A stretch of 64,000 bases of DNA from Cetobacterium sp. 2A (GTDB lineage Bacteria; Fusobacteriota; Fusobacteriia; Fusobacteriales; Fusobacteriaceae). Shown piece by piece: positions 19,064 through 27,600 of this stretch; the stretch's first letter is position 1; each line of letters begins with the position of its first letter. The stretch is from contig NZ_JACFAJ010000010.1 in NCBI RefSeq assembly GCF_014250685.1, positions 1 to 64,000 of the forward strand, read 5' to 3'. The notes below the pieces were generated by a model. That model was not told the DNA's origin. It did not search any database and saw only the letters and a program-made list of their open reading frames with translations. The translations under genes and the position numbers were made by a program.

Positions 19064-19414
19064 ATGAAAAAAATAATAATATTAATGTTAATGGCATCAT
19101 CACTTTTGTTAGCTAAAGGAAGTAATGATATTCTTGAGGATAGAATTGAAAATGAATTAGTAACTAGAAAAATAATCCAACTATCTAATTACAAAATTGA
19201 TTATGATGTTGATGCATCTACTAACCAAATAAATATAGAAGTTGAGTTTGAAGGAATGAAAGAACCTAAAGTAAATTTTGATGATATTACTTCAAAATTA
19301 CTTAAAGTATCAGAAGAAATAGCCCCAGAAATAAATGATATCTACATTATAATAAAATATGATCCAATGATTGGAGAGGATAAAGTTTTGTTTTCAAAAT
19401 CATATAGAAGATAG
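19064..19414 (+). CDS. Small exported protein, paralogue of 59107 product
   Basis: This 116-residue protein has a signal peptide (MKKIIILMLMASSLLLAKG). The mature part pairs RIENELVTRK with DYDVDASTNQINIEVEFE. It matches the product of 59107-59451 (RIESELEYIL, EYDVNISGESINIEVEI) in order and spacing. No known family is recognised. Its partner sits at the end of a two-component operon and this copy beside an autotransporter with a wall-binding domain. It may therefore be a periplasmic sensor or chaperone for envelope proteins; this is inference. Confidence 0.6.
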   Translation: MKKIIILMLMASSLLLAKGSNDILEDRIENELVTRKIIQLSNYKIDYDVDASTNQINIEVEFEGMKEPKVNFDDITSKLLKVSEEIAPEINDIYIIIKYDPMIGEDKVLFSKSYRR

Positions 19415-19417
19415 AAA

Positions 19418-19475
19418 GATAATATAGTAATAAAAAAGAGGATTAATTAATCCTCTTTTTTATTACTATATTATC
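19418..19475. terminator. 58-bp perfect palindrome, bidirectional terminator
   Basis: Two 29-base arms (19418-19446 and 19447-19475) are exact reverse complements with no loop. The core is AAAAAAGAGGATTAA and its complement, giving A/T flanks suited to intrinsic termination on both strands. Similar GAGGATTA-TCCTC hairpins follow other genes at 23118 and 27384. Confidence 0.8.
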
Positions 19476-19477
19476 TC

Positions 19478-19760
19478 TTATATATTTTGTTTTGGAACAA
19501 ATGAACTATGTAACTCTTGTTCTAATCCTTCAGTTATTTTTTTAAAAATTCTAAACTTAGATTTAAAGTTCCTTTTTCCACTCCACTTATTCGTGACCGG
19601 TCAGATTCTATATTTTTAGCCAACTCAATTTGTGTTAGCCTCTTTTCTGTTCTAGCTTTAATCATAGCTGAAATTATCTCATACTCAGGGGTTAATTTAC
19701 CATACTCTATCTTTATTTCTGGATTTTGTATTGTTCATTAAAAAAATCATTAAATTTCAT
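19478..19760 (-). pseudogene. higA-like antitoxin pseudogene
   Basis: On the minus strand from ATG 19760 the reading gives MKFNDFFNEQYK. After one frameshift it continues EYGKLTPEYEIISAMIKART, TQIELAKNI, RSRISGVEKG and LNLSLEFLKK, then after a second frameshift ITEGLEQELHSSFVPKQ. This is an XRE-type HTH antitoxin of the HigA class. At least two frame changes disable it. It overlaps the end of the toxin relic at 19750-20075. Confidence 0.6.
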
Positions 19761-20075
19761 TTAAAAACCTCCCAATACAATCTTCTTTATATTTTGTTGC
19801 CTTTTCCAGTTCACTTTTTGGAGTTCTTTGAGTTTTTTACAAATCTATTTGTTAACATTATATTTTCTTTTGTAAAAAATAAAAGATTCTAGAAATATTA
19901 ATTTGGATTTTTTTTACTATACTCCATCTTTCATATACTTAACATGAGGTTCTTCCAAATGTTTGTATTAAATTGCTTTTAATGATTTAGCTCTCATTTT
20001 AACATCCAGATCTGTCAAAAAATCTTTAACTGGAATTTTTCCGTTGTCTTTTATATAAAAATCAACTTGAAACAC
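19750..20075 (-). pseudogene. higB-like toxin pseudogene
   Basis: From GTG 20075 the minus strand reads VFQVDFYIKDNGKIPVKDFL then DLDVKMRAKSLKAI, a stop, KHLEEPHVKYMKDGV, and in other frames SRIFYF and RFVKKTQRTPKSELEKA. This matches phage-derived Gp49-like/HigB RelE-fold toxins in order. Several frame changes and losses mean no functional toxin. With the adjacent antitoxin relic this is a dead HigBA locus. Confidence 0.6.
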
Positions 20076-20400
20076 AAAATCACTTTTTTACATAAAAAAA
20101 ATATCATATATAACATATAACCAAATAAAATAATATCTTTTGAAAAATTCTTCACCATCTGTGTATAATATATATGTGAACTAGATATCTAGAAAGAAAG
20201 TTGTGGGGGAAAAATTTACTAAAAGAATTTTTAATAAAAATACTAAAATTTATAGATTCAAAATTAGAAAAATGCAATCTAAAACTTGAGTTAAGAGAAT
20301 TTAAAGATCTATATAAATAAATTTAGCGTTTTAAAAATAAATAAAACGTTAAATAGATGAAATGATAAAATATTTCAATCAAAATATAAAGGGAGAAAAA
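20076..20400. other. Intergenic region before nuclease gene
   Basis: No gene is seen. TTTAGCGTTTTA (20322-20333) and TAAAACGTTAAA (20342-20353) form a hairpin with one G-U pair, 47 bases before the nuclease start. It may be an operator or attenuator-like structure. Confidence 0.5.
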
Positions 20401-21426
20401 ATGATATTTGAAGTTAAATTAAATCAAAAAAAAAAGCTAGAATTTGAAACACTAAATTTTATGGATATAAAAAGATTTGGAGAAGTAATTGGATTGAGTC
20501 ACAATAATCAAGCAAATGAAAAACATCTAGAGGAAATACTCTCTTCAATGATAGGAGAAAGTATATTTCAAGACTATTTAGTTTTTGGTAGAGAAAGAAG
20601 ATACCAAAAGGAAGCTGATATATTTGCAATAAACGAAGACGGAGATTTAGTAATTTTTGAGTTAAAAGTCAACGGTCAATATGACAGAAGTAAGTTATTA
20701 CAAATAATGGATTACGCTGCAATTTTTTCAAAGTGGGGATATAAAGAAATACATGAACATTATCAAAAGTCTAATAAAACAACTGATGAATTTTATCAAA
20801 AATTTAAAGATAAATTTCCAGATGGAATATCAAAAAATAAATTTAATAGAAGACAAAAGATGATTATTATTTCTAACTCTTCTGAAAAATCTATATCTTC
20901 AGCTGTTGAATATTGGAAAAGACAAGGTATAGAAATTGAAGAATATTTTTATAGATTTTATAAAATTGATAACCAATTTTTATTTGAAATAACCACAGAC
21001 AACTTTGCACCTGAAGATTCTCAAAATGCTTGGATTAATACCAATTTAAAATATGACAAAGATGCCTATAAAGATATGATTAAAAATCATAAGGCCTCAG
21101 CTTATGGGGATAGAGCTAATACAATTACAGATAATATGAAAAATGGATATATTTTTTTATATCATAATGGATGTGGAATAATAGGAGCAGGGATTGGTAC
21201 AAATCAAATTATAAATCAAGTTACCAACGGAGAAGAAGAAAAATATATTAAATTAAAAAATTTTATACATGGATGTAATGATGATGGAAAAATAATAAAA
21301 TATATTAATCCAAAAGAATTAAAAAAATTATTAGATCAAGATTTTTATTTTGCTAATACTAAAATATCATTGGACAAATTAAAATCTGAAAAATTATATG
21401 AAAAATGTCTAAATATCTTTCAATAA
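20401..21426 (+). CDS. PD-(D/E)XK nuclease with possible EVE-like domain
   Basis: The product has 341 residues from ATG 20401 (GGGAG site); an in-frame ATG at 20362 has no such site. Residues about 40-120 carry a PD-(D/E)XK core like DUF91/NucS-type nucleases: LEEILSSMIGESIF, then EADIFAIN and LVIFELKVNG, giving the Asp and the Glu-x-Lys. The C-terminal third (GYIFLYHNGCGIIGAGI through DFYFANTKISLDKLK) resembles EVE/PUA-like modified-base readers. Together these would suggest a modification-dependent nuclease for defence, but the C-terminal assignment is tentative. The gene stands alone between terminators. Confidence 0.6.
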   Translation: MIFEVKLNQKKKLEFETLNFMDIKRFGEVIGLSHNNQANEKHLEEILSSMIGESIFQDYLVFGRERRYQKEADIFAINEDGDLVIFELKVNGQYDRSKLLQIMDYAAIFSKWGYKEIHEHYQKSNKTTDEFYQKFKDKFPDGISKNKFNRRQKMIIISNSSEKSISSAVEYWKRQGIEIEEYFYRFYKIDNQFLFEITTDNFAPEDSQNAWINTNLKYDKDAYKDMIKNHKASAYGDRANTITDNMKNGYIFLYHNGCGIIGAGIGTNQIINQVTNGEEEKYIKLKNFIHGCNDDGKIIKYINPKELKKLLDQDFYFANTKISLDKLKSEKLYEKCLNIFQ

Positions 21427-21501
21427 ATAAATTATGGATAATAGAAACATCGTTTTAATCTAACCATAGTGGGATATGTGTTTTTAAACCTTAAAAACAT
21501 A

Positions 21502-21534
21502 AAAGGTTCCTCAAAATAAAATTGAGGAGCCTTT
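21502..21534. terminator. Terminator between convergent genes
   Basis: AAAGGTTCCTCAA and TTGAGGAGCCTTT form a hairpin with a 7-nt loop, flanked by A-rich and T-rich tracts. It can serve the nuclease gene and the opposite-strand pair. Confidence 0.75.
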
Positions 21535-21562
21535 TTATTTTATGAAAAATTACAATTATTAT

Positions 21563-21847
21563 TTATATTCTTCCGTTAATTCTGTAAATATAAAATAACC
21601 CTAAAGCTACTATAATAAAAATTATTCTACTTACCCATGTTTCAGCCATCAATATACCTGTAACATGTTGAAAATAATCTAGTAAAGCCCAAAATACAAA
21701 TACACCCAATACAAAAAAGAAATAAAGTACTATATATGCTAAGTTAAATTTTGTAAGACTGTTATAATTATACAAAAGTGTTATAATTTCTAAAATAAAA
21801 GCTAATAAAAAATATTTATAAAATATTTTTTTAAAATCAATTTTCAT
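21563..21847 (-). CDS. Small membrane protein, candidate immunity protein
   Basis: This 94-residue protein has three hydrophobic stretches (YFLLAFILEIITLLY, LAYIVLYFFFVLGVFVFWALL and IIFIIVALGLFYIY). No family is recognised. It starts 10 bp after the end of the 371-residue gene on the same strand. A small multi-pass protein directly downstream of a toxin-like gene is the usual place for an immunity protein against a membrane-acting toxin. That role is inferred from context only. Confidence 0.5.
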   Translation of the reverse strand: MKIDFKKIFYKYFLLAFILEIITLLYNYNSLTKFNLAYIVLYFFFVLGVFVFWALLDYFQHVTGILMAETWVSRIIFIIVALGLFYIYRINGRI

Positions 21848-21857
21848 TAAATCCCCC

Positions 21858-22973
21858 TTACTTTATATCTGTATTTTTCGGCATTATTATATTATTTATT
21901 GTAGGATAGATTTTTTCTCTTTTTTCTAATTCAGATTTGAATCCCTCTTTTGTTGCATATATATCAAGCCCCATATCTTTAGTAAATTGCACTGTTGATT
22001 TCAATGGTGTTAATCCTATATATTTTGTTGGTTGCAACTCTCTACCAAAACGACTAACTTTTACATTTTTAATTTTAATCGTAAATAAAATTCCTTCTCC
22101 TTTTATATTTTTTAACGCTTTATATCCGTTTATAACTTTTCCACCTAAATCAAAAGCAGAAAACGCAAGGTTTCCAATATTATATATATCTTCTCCTAAG
22201 GTCTCGCTAATTTTTACATCTTGAATAGTATTTTCTATTGTAGTCTTTAGAAGATTTCCTAAAGGCTTATAAAACCAATCTCTGGTCATGTTAAAACTTC
22301 CCATCTTATCTGGGGTGCCTTTAGCTACAAAATAAATATCTGCTACAAACTCAGTTATCATACCTGTCGTATGTGCTATCAATATAAACGATACTGATAA
22401 AGGATTATGTTTTATAGTTTGACTAATTCCAATTGTTGCCGCTAAGTTACTGGTACTCATTAGAGTTTTACTCCAGTCCATAGGTAAAATAATTAATTCG
22501 TTAGATACATCTTTAATTTCAATATTTCCAACATAAGAACTTAAACTATCGGCTCCTGTTTCTCCTCTGCCATCTAAAGGTTGTAATTTATATTGTCTTA
22601 TAACTACATAGAACATATGTTTTCCCTTATTAAAAAACTCTATATAATCAGCTACAAATCCGTTAAATACATATTCTCTAATAACATGGCCACTTCTGAC
22701 AATTTTTATATTAATTCTTTTTAACCATTCTATTTTATCCCCATTCGTTCTGCACCATTTATTTAATTTTAATATATTTTCACCGTTTATATCGTCCGCA
22801 TGTCGAATATATCCCTTTATAGCAAAAATTCCATGCTTTAAAAATATCTTAATATCTTCTATGTCTATTTGTTCAAATGAAATTGTATCATTTTTAAAAA
22901 GTGAATTGATTGTTATTTGTGTTTTTGCGGTCTCATCTTCATAATTATAAATTTCAATAGTCTTATTTTTCAT
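21858..22973 (-). CDS. Toxin-like protein with DUF4225-like centre
   Basis: This 371-residue protein has no signal peptide. The N-terminal part (KIVRSGHVIREYVFNGFVAD, then HMFYVVIRQYKLQ) recalls N-terminal domains seen on secreted or injected effectors of Gram-negative and Firmicute systems. The centre (VSFILIAHTTGMITEFVADI, then GEDIYNIGNLAFSAFDLGG) resembles DUF4225-type toxin regions with hydrophobic segments. The C-terminus is unassigned. With the small membrane protein after it, it could be a contact-dependent or type VI-like effector and immunity pair. Domain names are by resemblance only. Confidence 0.45.
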   Translation of the reverse strand: MKNKTIEIYNYEDETAKTQITINSLFKNDTISFEQIDIEDIKIFLKHGIFAIKGYIRHADDINGENILKLNKWCRTNGDKIEWLKRINIKIVRSGHVIREYVFNGFVADYIEFFNKGKHMFYVVIRQYKLQPLDGRGETGADSLSSYVGNIEIKDVSNELIILPMDWSKTLMSTSNLAATIGISQTIKHNPLSVSFILIAHTTGMITEFVADIYFVAKGTPDKMGSFNMTRDWFYKPLGNLLKTTIENTIQDVKISETLGEDIYNIGNLAFSAFDLGGKVINGYKALKNIKGEGILFTIKIKNVKVSRFGRELQPTKYIGLTPLKSTVQFTKDMGLDIYATKEGFKSELEKREKIYPTINNIIMPKNTDIK

Positions 22974-23117
22974 ACCGAGACTCCTAAGTTTGTTTTTCTA
23001 TATTTTATCTAAAAAAATATAGAATCGGCAATATAAATTTTAACTCATAATTTTGGAATCATAAAATCGTTTTTAAGGTCTTTGTAAAAATATTTACAAC
23101 CAAATATATATATAATG

Positions 23118-23147
23118 AAAAAAGAGGATTATTAGTCCTCTTTTTTT
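23118..23147. terminator. Terminator hairpin
   Basis: AAAAAAGAGGA and TCCTCTTTTTT form a hairpin over TTATTAG. The same hairpin, with more flank, follows AT4. It serves the AbrB relic on the minus strand or a lost plus-strand gene. Confidence 0.65.
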
Positions 23148-23318
23148 ATTCAGTTTTCTTAATTGTTATAGCCCCTATTTCTTCATCAAAAAAATATCAA
23201 GCTCCATTTCTTCTTTGGACAATCCCATCTTACGAATCCAAGATACAGGAAGAGTAACTCTTATTGTATCGCTTCCACCACTTTTTGACCATAAAATTTT
23301 AGCTTTTCTTTCATCCAT
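23146..23318 (-). pseudogene. Frameshifted AbrB-like protein gene
   Basis: From ATG 23318 the minus strand encodes a short AbrB-type swapped-hairpin protein: AKILWSKSGGSDTIRVTLPV then SWIRKMGLSKEEMELDIF. It matches the 64-residue protein at 51636-51830 (FSKGGSGSISSRVTLPIKWI). A run of A shifts the frame near the end; without it the C-terminus would read DEEIGAITIKKTE. With the shift the product is 47 residues. It is probably a relic of another plasmid backbone. Confidence 0.6.
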
Positions 23319-23615
23319 ATTAACCACCTACTGACTTTTTGATATATTTTAGTATAATTAATTTAATAACAAGGATTTATCAATTCTTACAAATTTAGAG
23401 GGAAGTGTATTTCTCTATTTTTTTGTGAAAAAATTTGACTAAAAATCCACCAAAATTATTCTCTAGTGGTTGATTAGATTTTAATTTTAAAATATTTCTA
23501 ACAAAGGGGCTTATTACATTTACTATCAAACATAAAACTAAAAAAAGACAATTAATAAAATATAATTCATATTTATCAACCCCGATATTTTTATAACTAT
23601 ATTAATAAATTAAAG
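23319..23615. other. Intergenic region before AT4 promoter
   Basis: No gene is seen. Sequence near 23330-23385 (TTTTGATATATTTTAGTATAATTAA) resembles 31863-31905, suggesting a shared promoter remnant upstream of lost AbrB-type genes. Confidence 0.4.
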
Positions 23616-23644
23616 TTGCTTAAATAATTAAAGTGAGATACAAT
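23616..23644 (+). promoter_or_regulatory. Promoter of AT4
   Basis: TTGCTT (23616-23621) and TACAAT (23639-23644) are separated by 17 bp. The transcript should begin near 23651, within the first arm of the leader hairpin. Confidence 0.75.
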
Positions 23645-23691
23645 AAAAAACCAACGATTTTAGCATTGACGGCTAAAATCGTTGGTTTTTT
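23645..23691 (+). promoter_or_regulatory. Terminator-like leader hairpin of AT4
   Basis: AAAAAACCAACGATTTTAGC (23645-23664) is the exact complement of 23672-23691 around a 7-nt loop, and the second arm ends in TTTTTT. It sits at the predicted transcript start, 45 bases before the AT4 start codon. It shares CAACGATTTT with the AT3 leader but lacks that leader's 22-bp alternative pairing. Confidence 0.75.
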
Positions 23692-23735
23692 ATTTAGAGT
23701 TAATAGAATTGATATGTTTCAAAGGGGTGGTATTT

Positions 23736-26700
23736 GTGAAAAATGAAAAAATAATTAAAGGCTGTTTAAAGAAATACATAACGATAACTCAAAGTATATT
23801 AGTTTTATTTTTAATGACTGCAAACATTGGGTATGCAATAGTCCCTCTTCAAAATGAAGGACTAATTTCAAATGAAAAAATAATAGATTCCACATCAAAA
23901 CCTATTTTAGGCCAAGCTACAGGAAGTGGTATTTCAGAACTAGAAATAAGTGAAAAGCCAAACTTAAACAAAATAATAGACTCTATCACTAACGGTGGAA
24001 TAATAAAAGGAGAGGTAATTACAAAACAAGAAAACGATAACTATTTTTATGCAAATGGTAACGGAATAATCACCTATGTTTATAGTAAAATGGCACAAAA
24101 TCTGACTGCTTCTATTAAAGAAGTAAATAATAAAGGATTAATTAAAGGAAATGCAAGCATAATGGGTGAAAATACAAAAGAATACAAAAATTCACTTAGT
24201 GGATATGGAACAGGAAGCACAACGGGAAATGGTAATGGAATTGGAGCTATTTCAGTAAATGATTCATATGATAAAAAAGTTAATGGAGATAATATTAAAA
24301 ATCTATTATCTACTATAGGGAATATAAATAACAAAGGGTTAATTGTGGGGAAAAGTCAAGTAACTGGAATTGATAGTGGCAAGGGATTTGGACATTCTTT
24401 AGGAAATGGGAACGGAATTGTCTCTCTTAGCTCTATGTATAGTTCAAATCGGACACTTCATGTAAATAGTAATATAGGAAATATAAATAATGAGGGTGTG
24501 ATAAAAGGAAGTGCAGTTGCTGAAGGAAACGCAATTATTTCAATTGGACATGCCTCTGCTAGTGCAGTTTTAGATGATAGTGGAAATGGAATATCAATAA
24601 CATCTTCTTATAATGGTGGAAAAACTCAAAACTTAGGGAAAGATAGCACTGGATTAAATAGTGTAGGTAATATATTTAATAAAGGAATAATAAAAGGAGC
24701 TGCAGAAGTCAAAGGAGCTGGAGCTTACACTTTTTCTCATAGATCAGGAAATGGAATAAGTCTTGGAGTCGATGTTTATGGAAATAACCTAAGAGTATCA
24801 TCTACAATAAACAATATTAACAATAAAGGAATTATTGTGGGGAAATTAAAAGCAGAAGGAGATAAACCATTTATTTATGGGGGTGGAAATGGAATAAATT
24901 TAGGAACTGATCCTAATACAGATTCATCAAAATATAATATTTTAAAAATAGAAAATAGTGGAATAGTTAAGGGAATAAAAGAAAGCGAAAAAGGAAATTA
25001 TTATTCCTCGGGAAATGGGATAAGTTTTGGTGATAGTAATACTTATGGAAAAATACAAGAAATCGTGAATACTGGAATAATTGGTGGAAATAAAAATGCT
25101 ATCAATATCAGATTAGTTGAAATATTACAAAATGAAGGAATTTTATATGGGGAAAAAACTACTTCCTATTCACCAACTATATTTAACAAAAAAGGAATCG
25201 AAATTCTGTTATCTTCAAATGGAAGTGGTGAAATAAATAATATTATAAACGGGAATGAAGGAACTTCGCTAGATGGAAAAATAATAATCAATGGCCAAAG
25301 ATACGATGAAAATGGACATGCAACCGATACAGCCAATATAGCTAAAGATAGCTATATTATATCTAACGGAAATGTCTACAGCAATAATATCATAAATGGT
25401 GCTGGAATATCTAAAGGAGCCTTAATTGTACAAGGTGGAACACATGTATCAGATAGTATAGTTAATGGATTTAATACAGCAGTATATTTAGATGATCTTT
25501 CTCAATTAACAGCAACCAATACTATTTTTAATGGCGGTGGATTAAAAAATGATGTTGCAGTTATTAAAGGAAGCGATAATGACAATGTTGCGAGCATTTT
25601 AGGTAACTCTATAATAAATGGTAACGTTGATTTAGGTAACGGAGATGATACTTTAACAATTGCTAATACAGTTCAAATAAATGGTAATTTAGATGGTGGA
25701 AATGATCTTGATATTTTAAATTTAGGTGAAAAAACTACCTCTAAAGTAGCTTCTAATCTAAACATATTCCACGAAATTAATAATTTTGAAAATATAAGTA
25801 CAAATGGGGATATAACTTTATTTGAAGTAGCAAAAGTAACTGGTGCTGATGAGATTAATTTAGAAAGTGGTAACTTAATATTAAGAGTGGATCCTACAAT
25901 AACTTTAGATGGAAAAGTAACAGGACATGCCTTGTACGGGAATAATGGTACACTATCTAGTACTGGAGGAAATCTAGTAATAGGTTTAAATGGAATAGGA
26001 GCTAATACTACTGTTTCAATGGGTGGAACAACAATAACTTCTGGAACAAACGACTCTTGGTGGAAGGATACAGATCATATAAAAACTAACTCACTAGTGT
26101 TAGATGGTAAGTTATCAGATGATGGTAAAGATGTAAACATAACTATAAAAGAATTTATACCACTAGAACCATCAAAACCAATTCCTCCTATAGATCCACC
26201 AATTGATCCGCCAGTGGATCCACCAACAGTAATAGATTCATTACTTTATGAAAAACTAAATAAAGTATATCAGTCTACAGTAACTGCTGGAGAAATAGGC
26301 GCTTTAGCTAACACTACTCTTTTAGAAGATAAAACATACGAAGAATCTCTAGGAGGGTTATTAACGATACTTGACCAAATTTACGCTAATAATCCTTATG
26401 CATATACTTTAAAGTCTTCTAGAGATAGTTTAAAGTTATTTGAAGACAACATGTCTTATCTAACAATCAAACCAAAAGAAAATGAATGGATAATTCAAGG
26501 AAAAGGAATCTATACTGGTGTTAAGAATGATAATGCTTCTTCAGGAAAAAATTACTACGGATTTGATACAGGTCATAGAAACTACAAAACTACGACTAGT
26601 ACTTCTGGAGGATTAGCTACATTTGAATATGGACTATCAGATAAAACTTCAATAGGTGGAGTAATCGGAGGAAATAATCAAGATATTAACTTCAAGGGAT

Positions 26701-27362
26701 CAAGTAAAATAAAAGGAAACTCATTATACTTGGGAACGTTTGCAAAAACAGATATTAATAACTTTAAATTAATGGCAGGATTAGGATACCAATACACAGC
26801 AGCTGACGCGGATAGATCTGTATCAAATATGTATGACTCGTTTAAGACAAGCGATAAATATGATATCAACTCACTAAATGCTTTTGCTGAAGTAAAATAC
26901 TCAATCGAAGGAAATGATAACTGGACACTAGAGCCAAAAGCTAGATTAAGTTACTACTACATCGAGCAAGACAGTGTAAATGAAGGATATACTCCAGGAC
27001 AATTATCAATAGCGGTAGATAAAGCAAATAGTAATACAGCAGATTTAGAATTAGGAATTGACTTAATCAAAAACGTGTATTTACAACAAGGGAAATTAAA
27101 AAATATATTCTCATTTGGGATAATAAATACTATCGGAGATAAATCTAAAGAATTAAATGGATACGTTCTAGGAAATTCAAAAGATGGAAACAAATTTGAT
27201 ATTCAAGGAATAGAACTACCAAGAACATCAGGAAAAGTAGCATATAACTTAGAATTAGAACAAACAAGTGGAATGATATATACAGCAGGTGTAAGTATGG
27301 AATTTGCAAAAGATTATAACAGAAACGCAAGTGCAACAATAGGATTGGGATATAAATTTTAG
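23736..27362 (+). CDS. Autotransporter AT4
   Basis: This 1208-residue type Va autotransporter runs from GTG 23736 (AAAGGGGTGG upstream), chosen by alignment with AT1-AT3; the frame extends into the leader hairpin. The N-terminus is VKNEKIIKGCLKKYITITQS with a signal segment. The passenger has at least seven repeats with NKGxIxG and SGNGI motifs. The proline linker (about 808-830) is shorter than in AT2 and AT3. The barrel ends GLGYKF. From about 25670 onward it is almost identical to AT2 and AT3, with private changes such as QDSVNEG. No Rrf2 gene adjoins it. Confidence 0.9.
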   Translation: MKNEKIIKGCLKKYITITQSILVLFLMTANIGYAIVPLQNEGLISNEKIIDSTSKPILGQATGSGISELEISEKPNLNKIIDSITNGGIIKGEVITKQENDNYFYANGNGIITYVYSKMAQNLTASIKEVNNKGLIKGNASIMGENTKEYKNSLSGYGTGSTTGNGNGIGAISVNDSYDKKVNGDNIKNLLSTIGNINNKGLIVGKSQVTGIDSGKGFGHSLGNGNGIVSLSSMYSSNRTLHVNSNIGNINNEGVIKGSAVAEGNAIISIGHASASAVLDDSGNGISITSSYNGGKTQNLGKDSTGLNSVGNIFNKGIIKGAAEVKGAGAYTFSHRSGNGISLGVDVYGNNLRVSSTINNINNKGIIVGKLKAEGDKPFIYGGGNGINLGTDPNTDSSKYNILKIENSGIVKGIKESEKGNYYSSGNGISFGDSNTYGKIQEIVNTGIIGGNKNAINIRLVEILQNEGILYGEKTTSYSPTIFNKKGIEILLSSNGSGEINNIINGNEGTSLDGKIIINGQRYDENGHATDTANIAKDSYIISNGNVYSNNIINGAGISKGALIVQGGTHVSDSIVNGFNTAVYLDDLSQLTATNTIFNGGGLKNDVAVIKGSDNDNVASILGNSIINGNVDLGNGDDTLTIANTVQINGNLDGGNDLDILNLGEKTTSKVASNLNIFHEINNFENISTNGDITLFEVAKVTGADEINLESGNLILRVDPTITLDGKVTGHALYGNNGTLSSTGGNLVIGLNGIGANTTVSMGGTTITSGTNDSWWKDTDHIKTNSLVLDGKLSDDGKDVNITIKEFIPLEPSKPIPPIDPPIDPPVDPPTVIDSLLYEKLNKVYQSTVTAGEIGALANTTLLEDKTYEESLGGLLTILDQIYANNPYAYTLKSSRDSLKLFEDNMSYLTIKPKENEWIIQGKGIYTGVKNDNASSGKNYYGFDTGHRNYKTTTSTSGGLATFEYGLSDKTSIGGVIGGNNQDINFKGSSKIKGNSLYLGTFAKTDINNFKLMAGLGYQYTAADADRSVSNMYDSFKTSDKYDINSLNAFAEVKYSIEGNDNWTLEPKARLSYYYIEQDSVNEGYTPGQLSIAVDKANSNTADLELGIDLIKNVYLQQGKLKNIFSFGIINTIGDKSKELNGYVLGNSKDGNKFDIQGIELPRTSGKVAYNLELEQTSGMIYTAGVSMEFAKDYNRNASATIGLGYKF

Positions 27363-27383
27363 AGGTTATTTTAAAGAATAGTA

Positions 27384-27420
27384 AATGAAAAAAGAGGATT
27401 ATTAGTCCTCTTTTTTCATT
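27384..27420. terminator. Terminator after AT4
   Basis: AATGAAAAAAGAGGA and TCCTCTTTTTTCATT pair across a 7-nt loop, with T-runs on both strands. Confidence 0.8.
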
Positions 27421-27434
27421 CATTAAGCTATCTA

Positions 27435-27600
27435 TTATGTATTTTGTTTTGGAACAAATAAAATACATAACTCTTGTCCTAATCCTTCAGATATTCTTTT
27501 TACAAATTCTAAATTTGGATGTGAACTACCCAACCACTTAGAACTTTCAGTTCTTGAAGTGGGGGCTTTGTAGGAAGTATCTAATTAATTGAAAAAATCA
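27435..27600 (-). pseudogene. Second higA-like antitoxin relic
   Basis: The minus strand reads NPNLEFVKRISEGLGQELCI then FVPKQNT and a stop, matching the C-terminus of the HigA relic at 19478-19760. The N-terminal HTH is gone. The segment is joined to a hairpin (27534-27562), CCACTTAGAACT with AGTTCT-TG-AAGTGG, that resembles the palindromic ends of IS200/IS605 elements. Confidence 0.5.
27534..27562. repeat. IS200/IS605-end-like hairpin
   Basis: CCACTTAGAACT pairs with AGTTCT and AAGTGG with a two-base TG bulge, followed by GGGGGCTTTG. This form is typical of IS200/IS605 terminal hairpins, but no transposase remains beside it. Confidence 0.35.
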
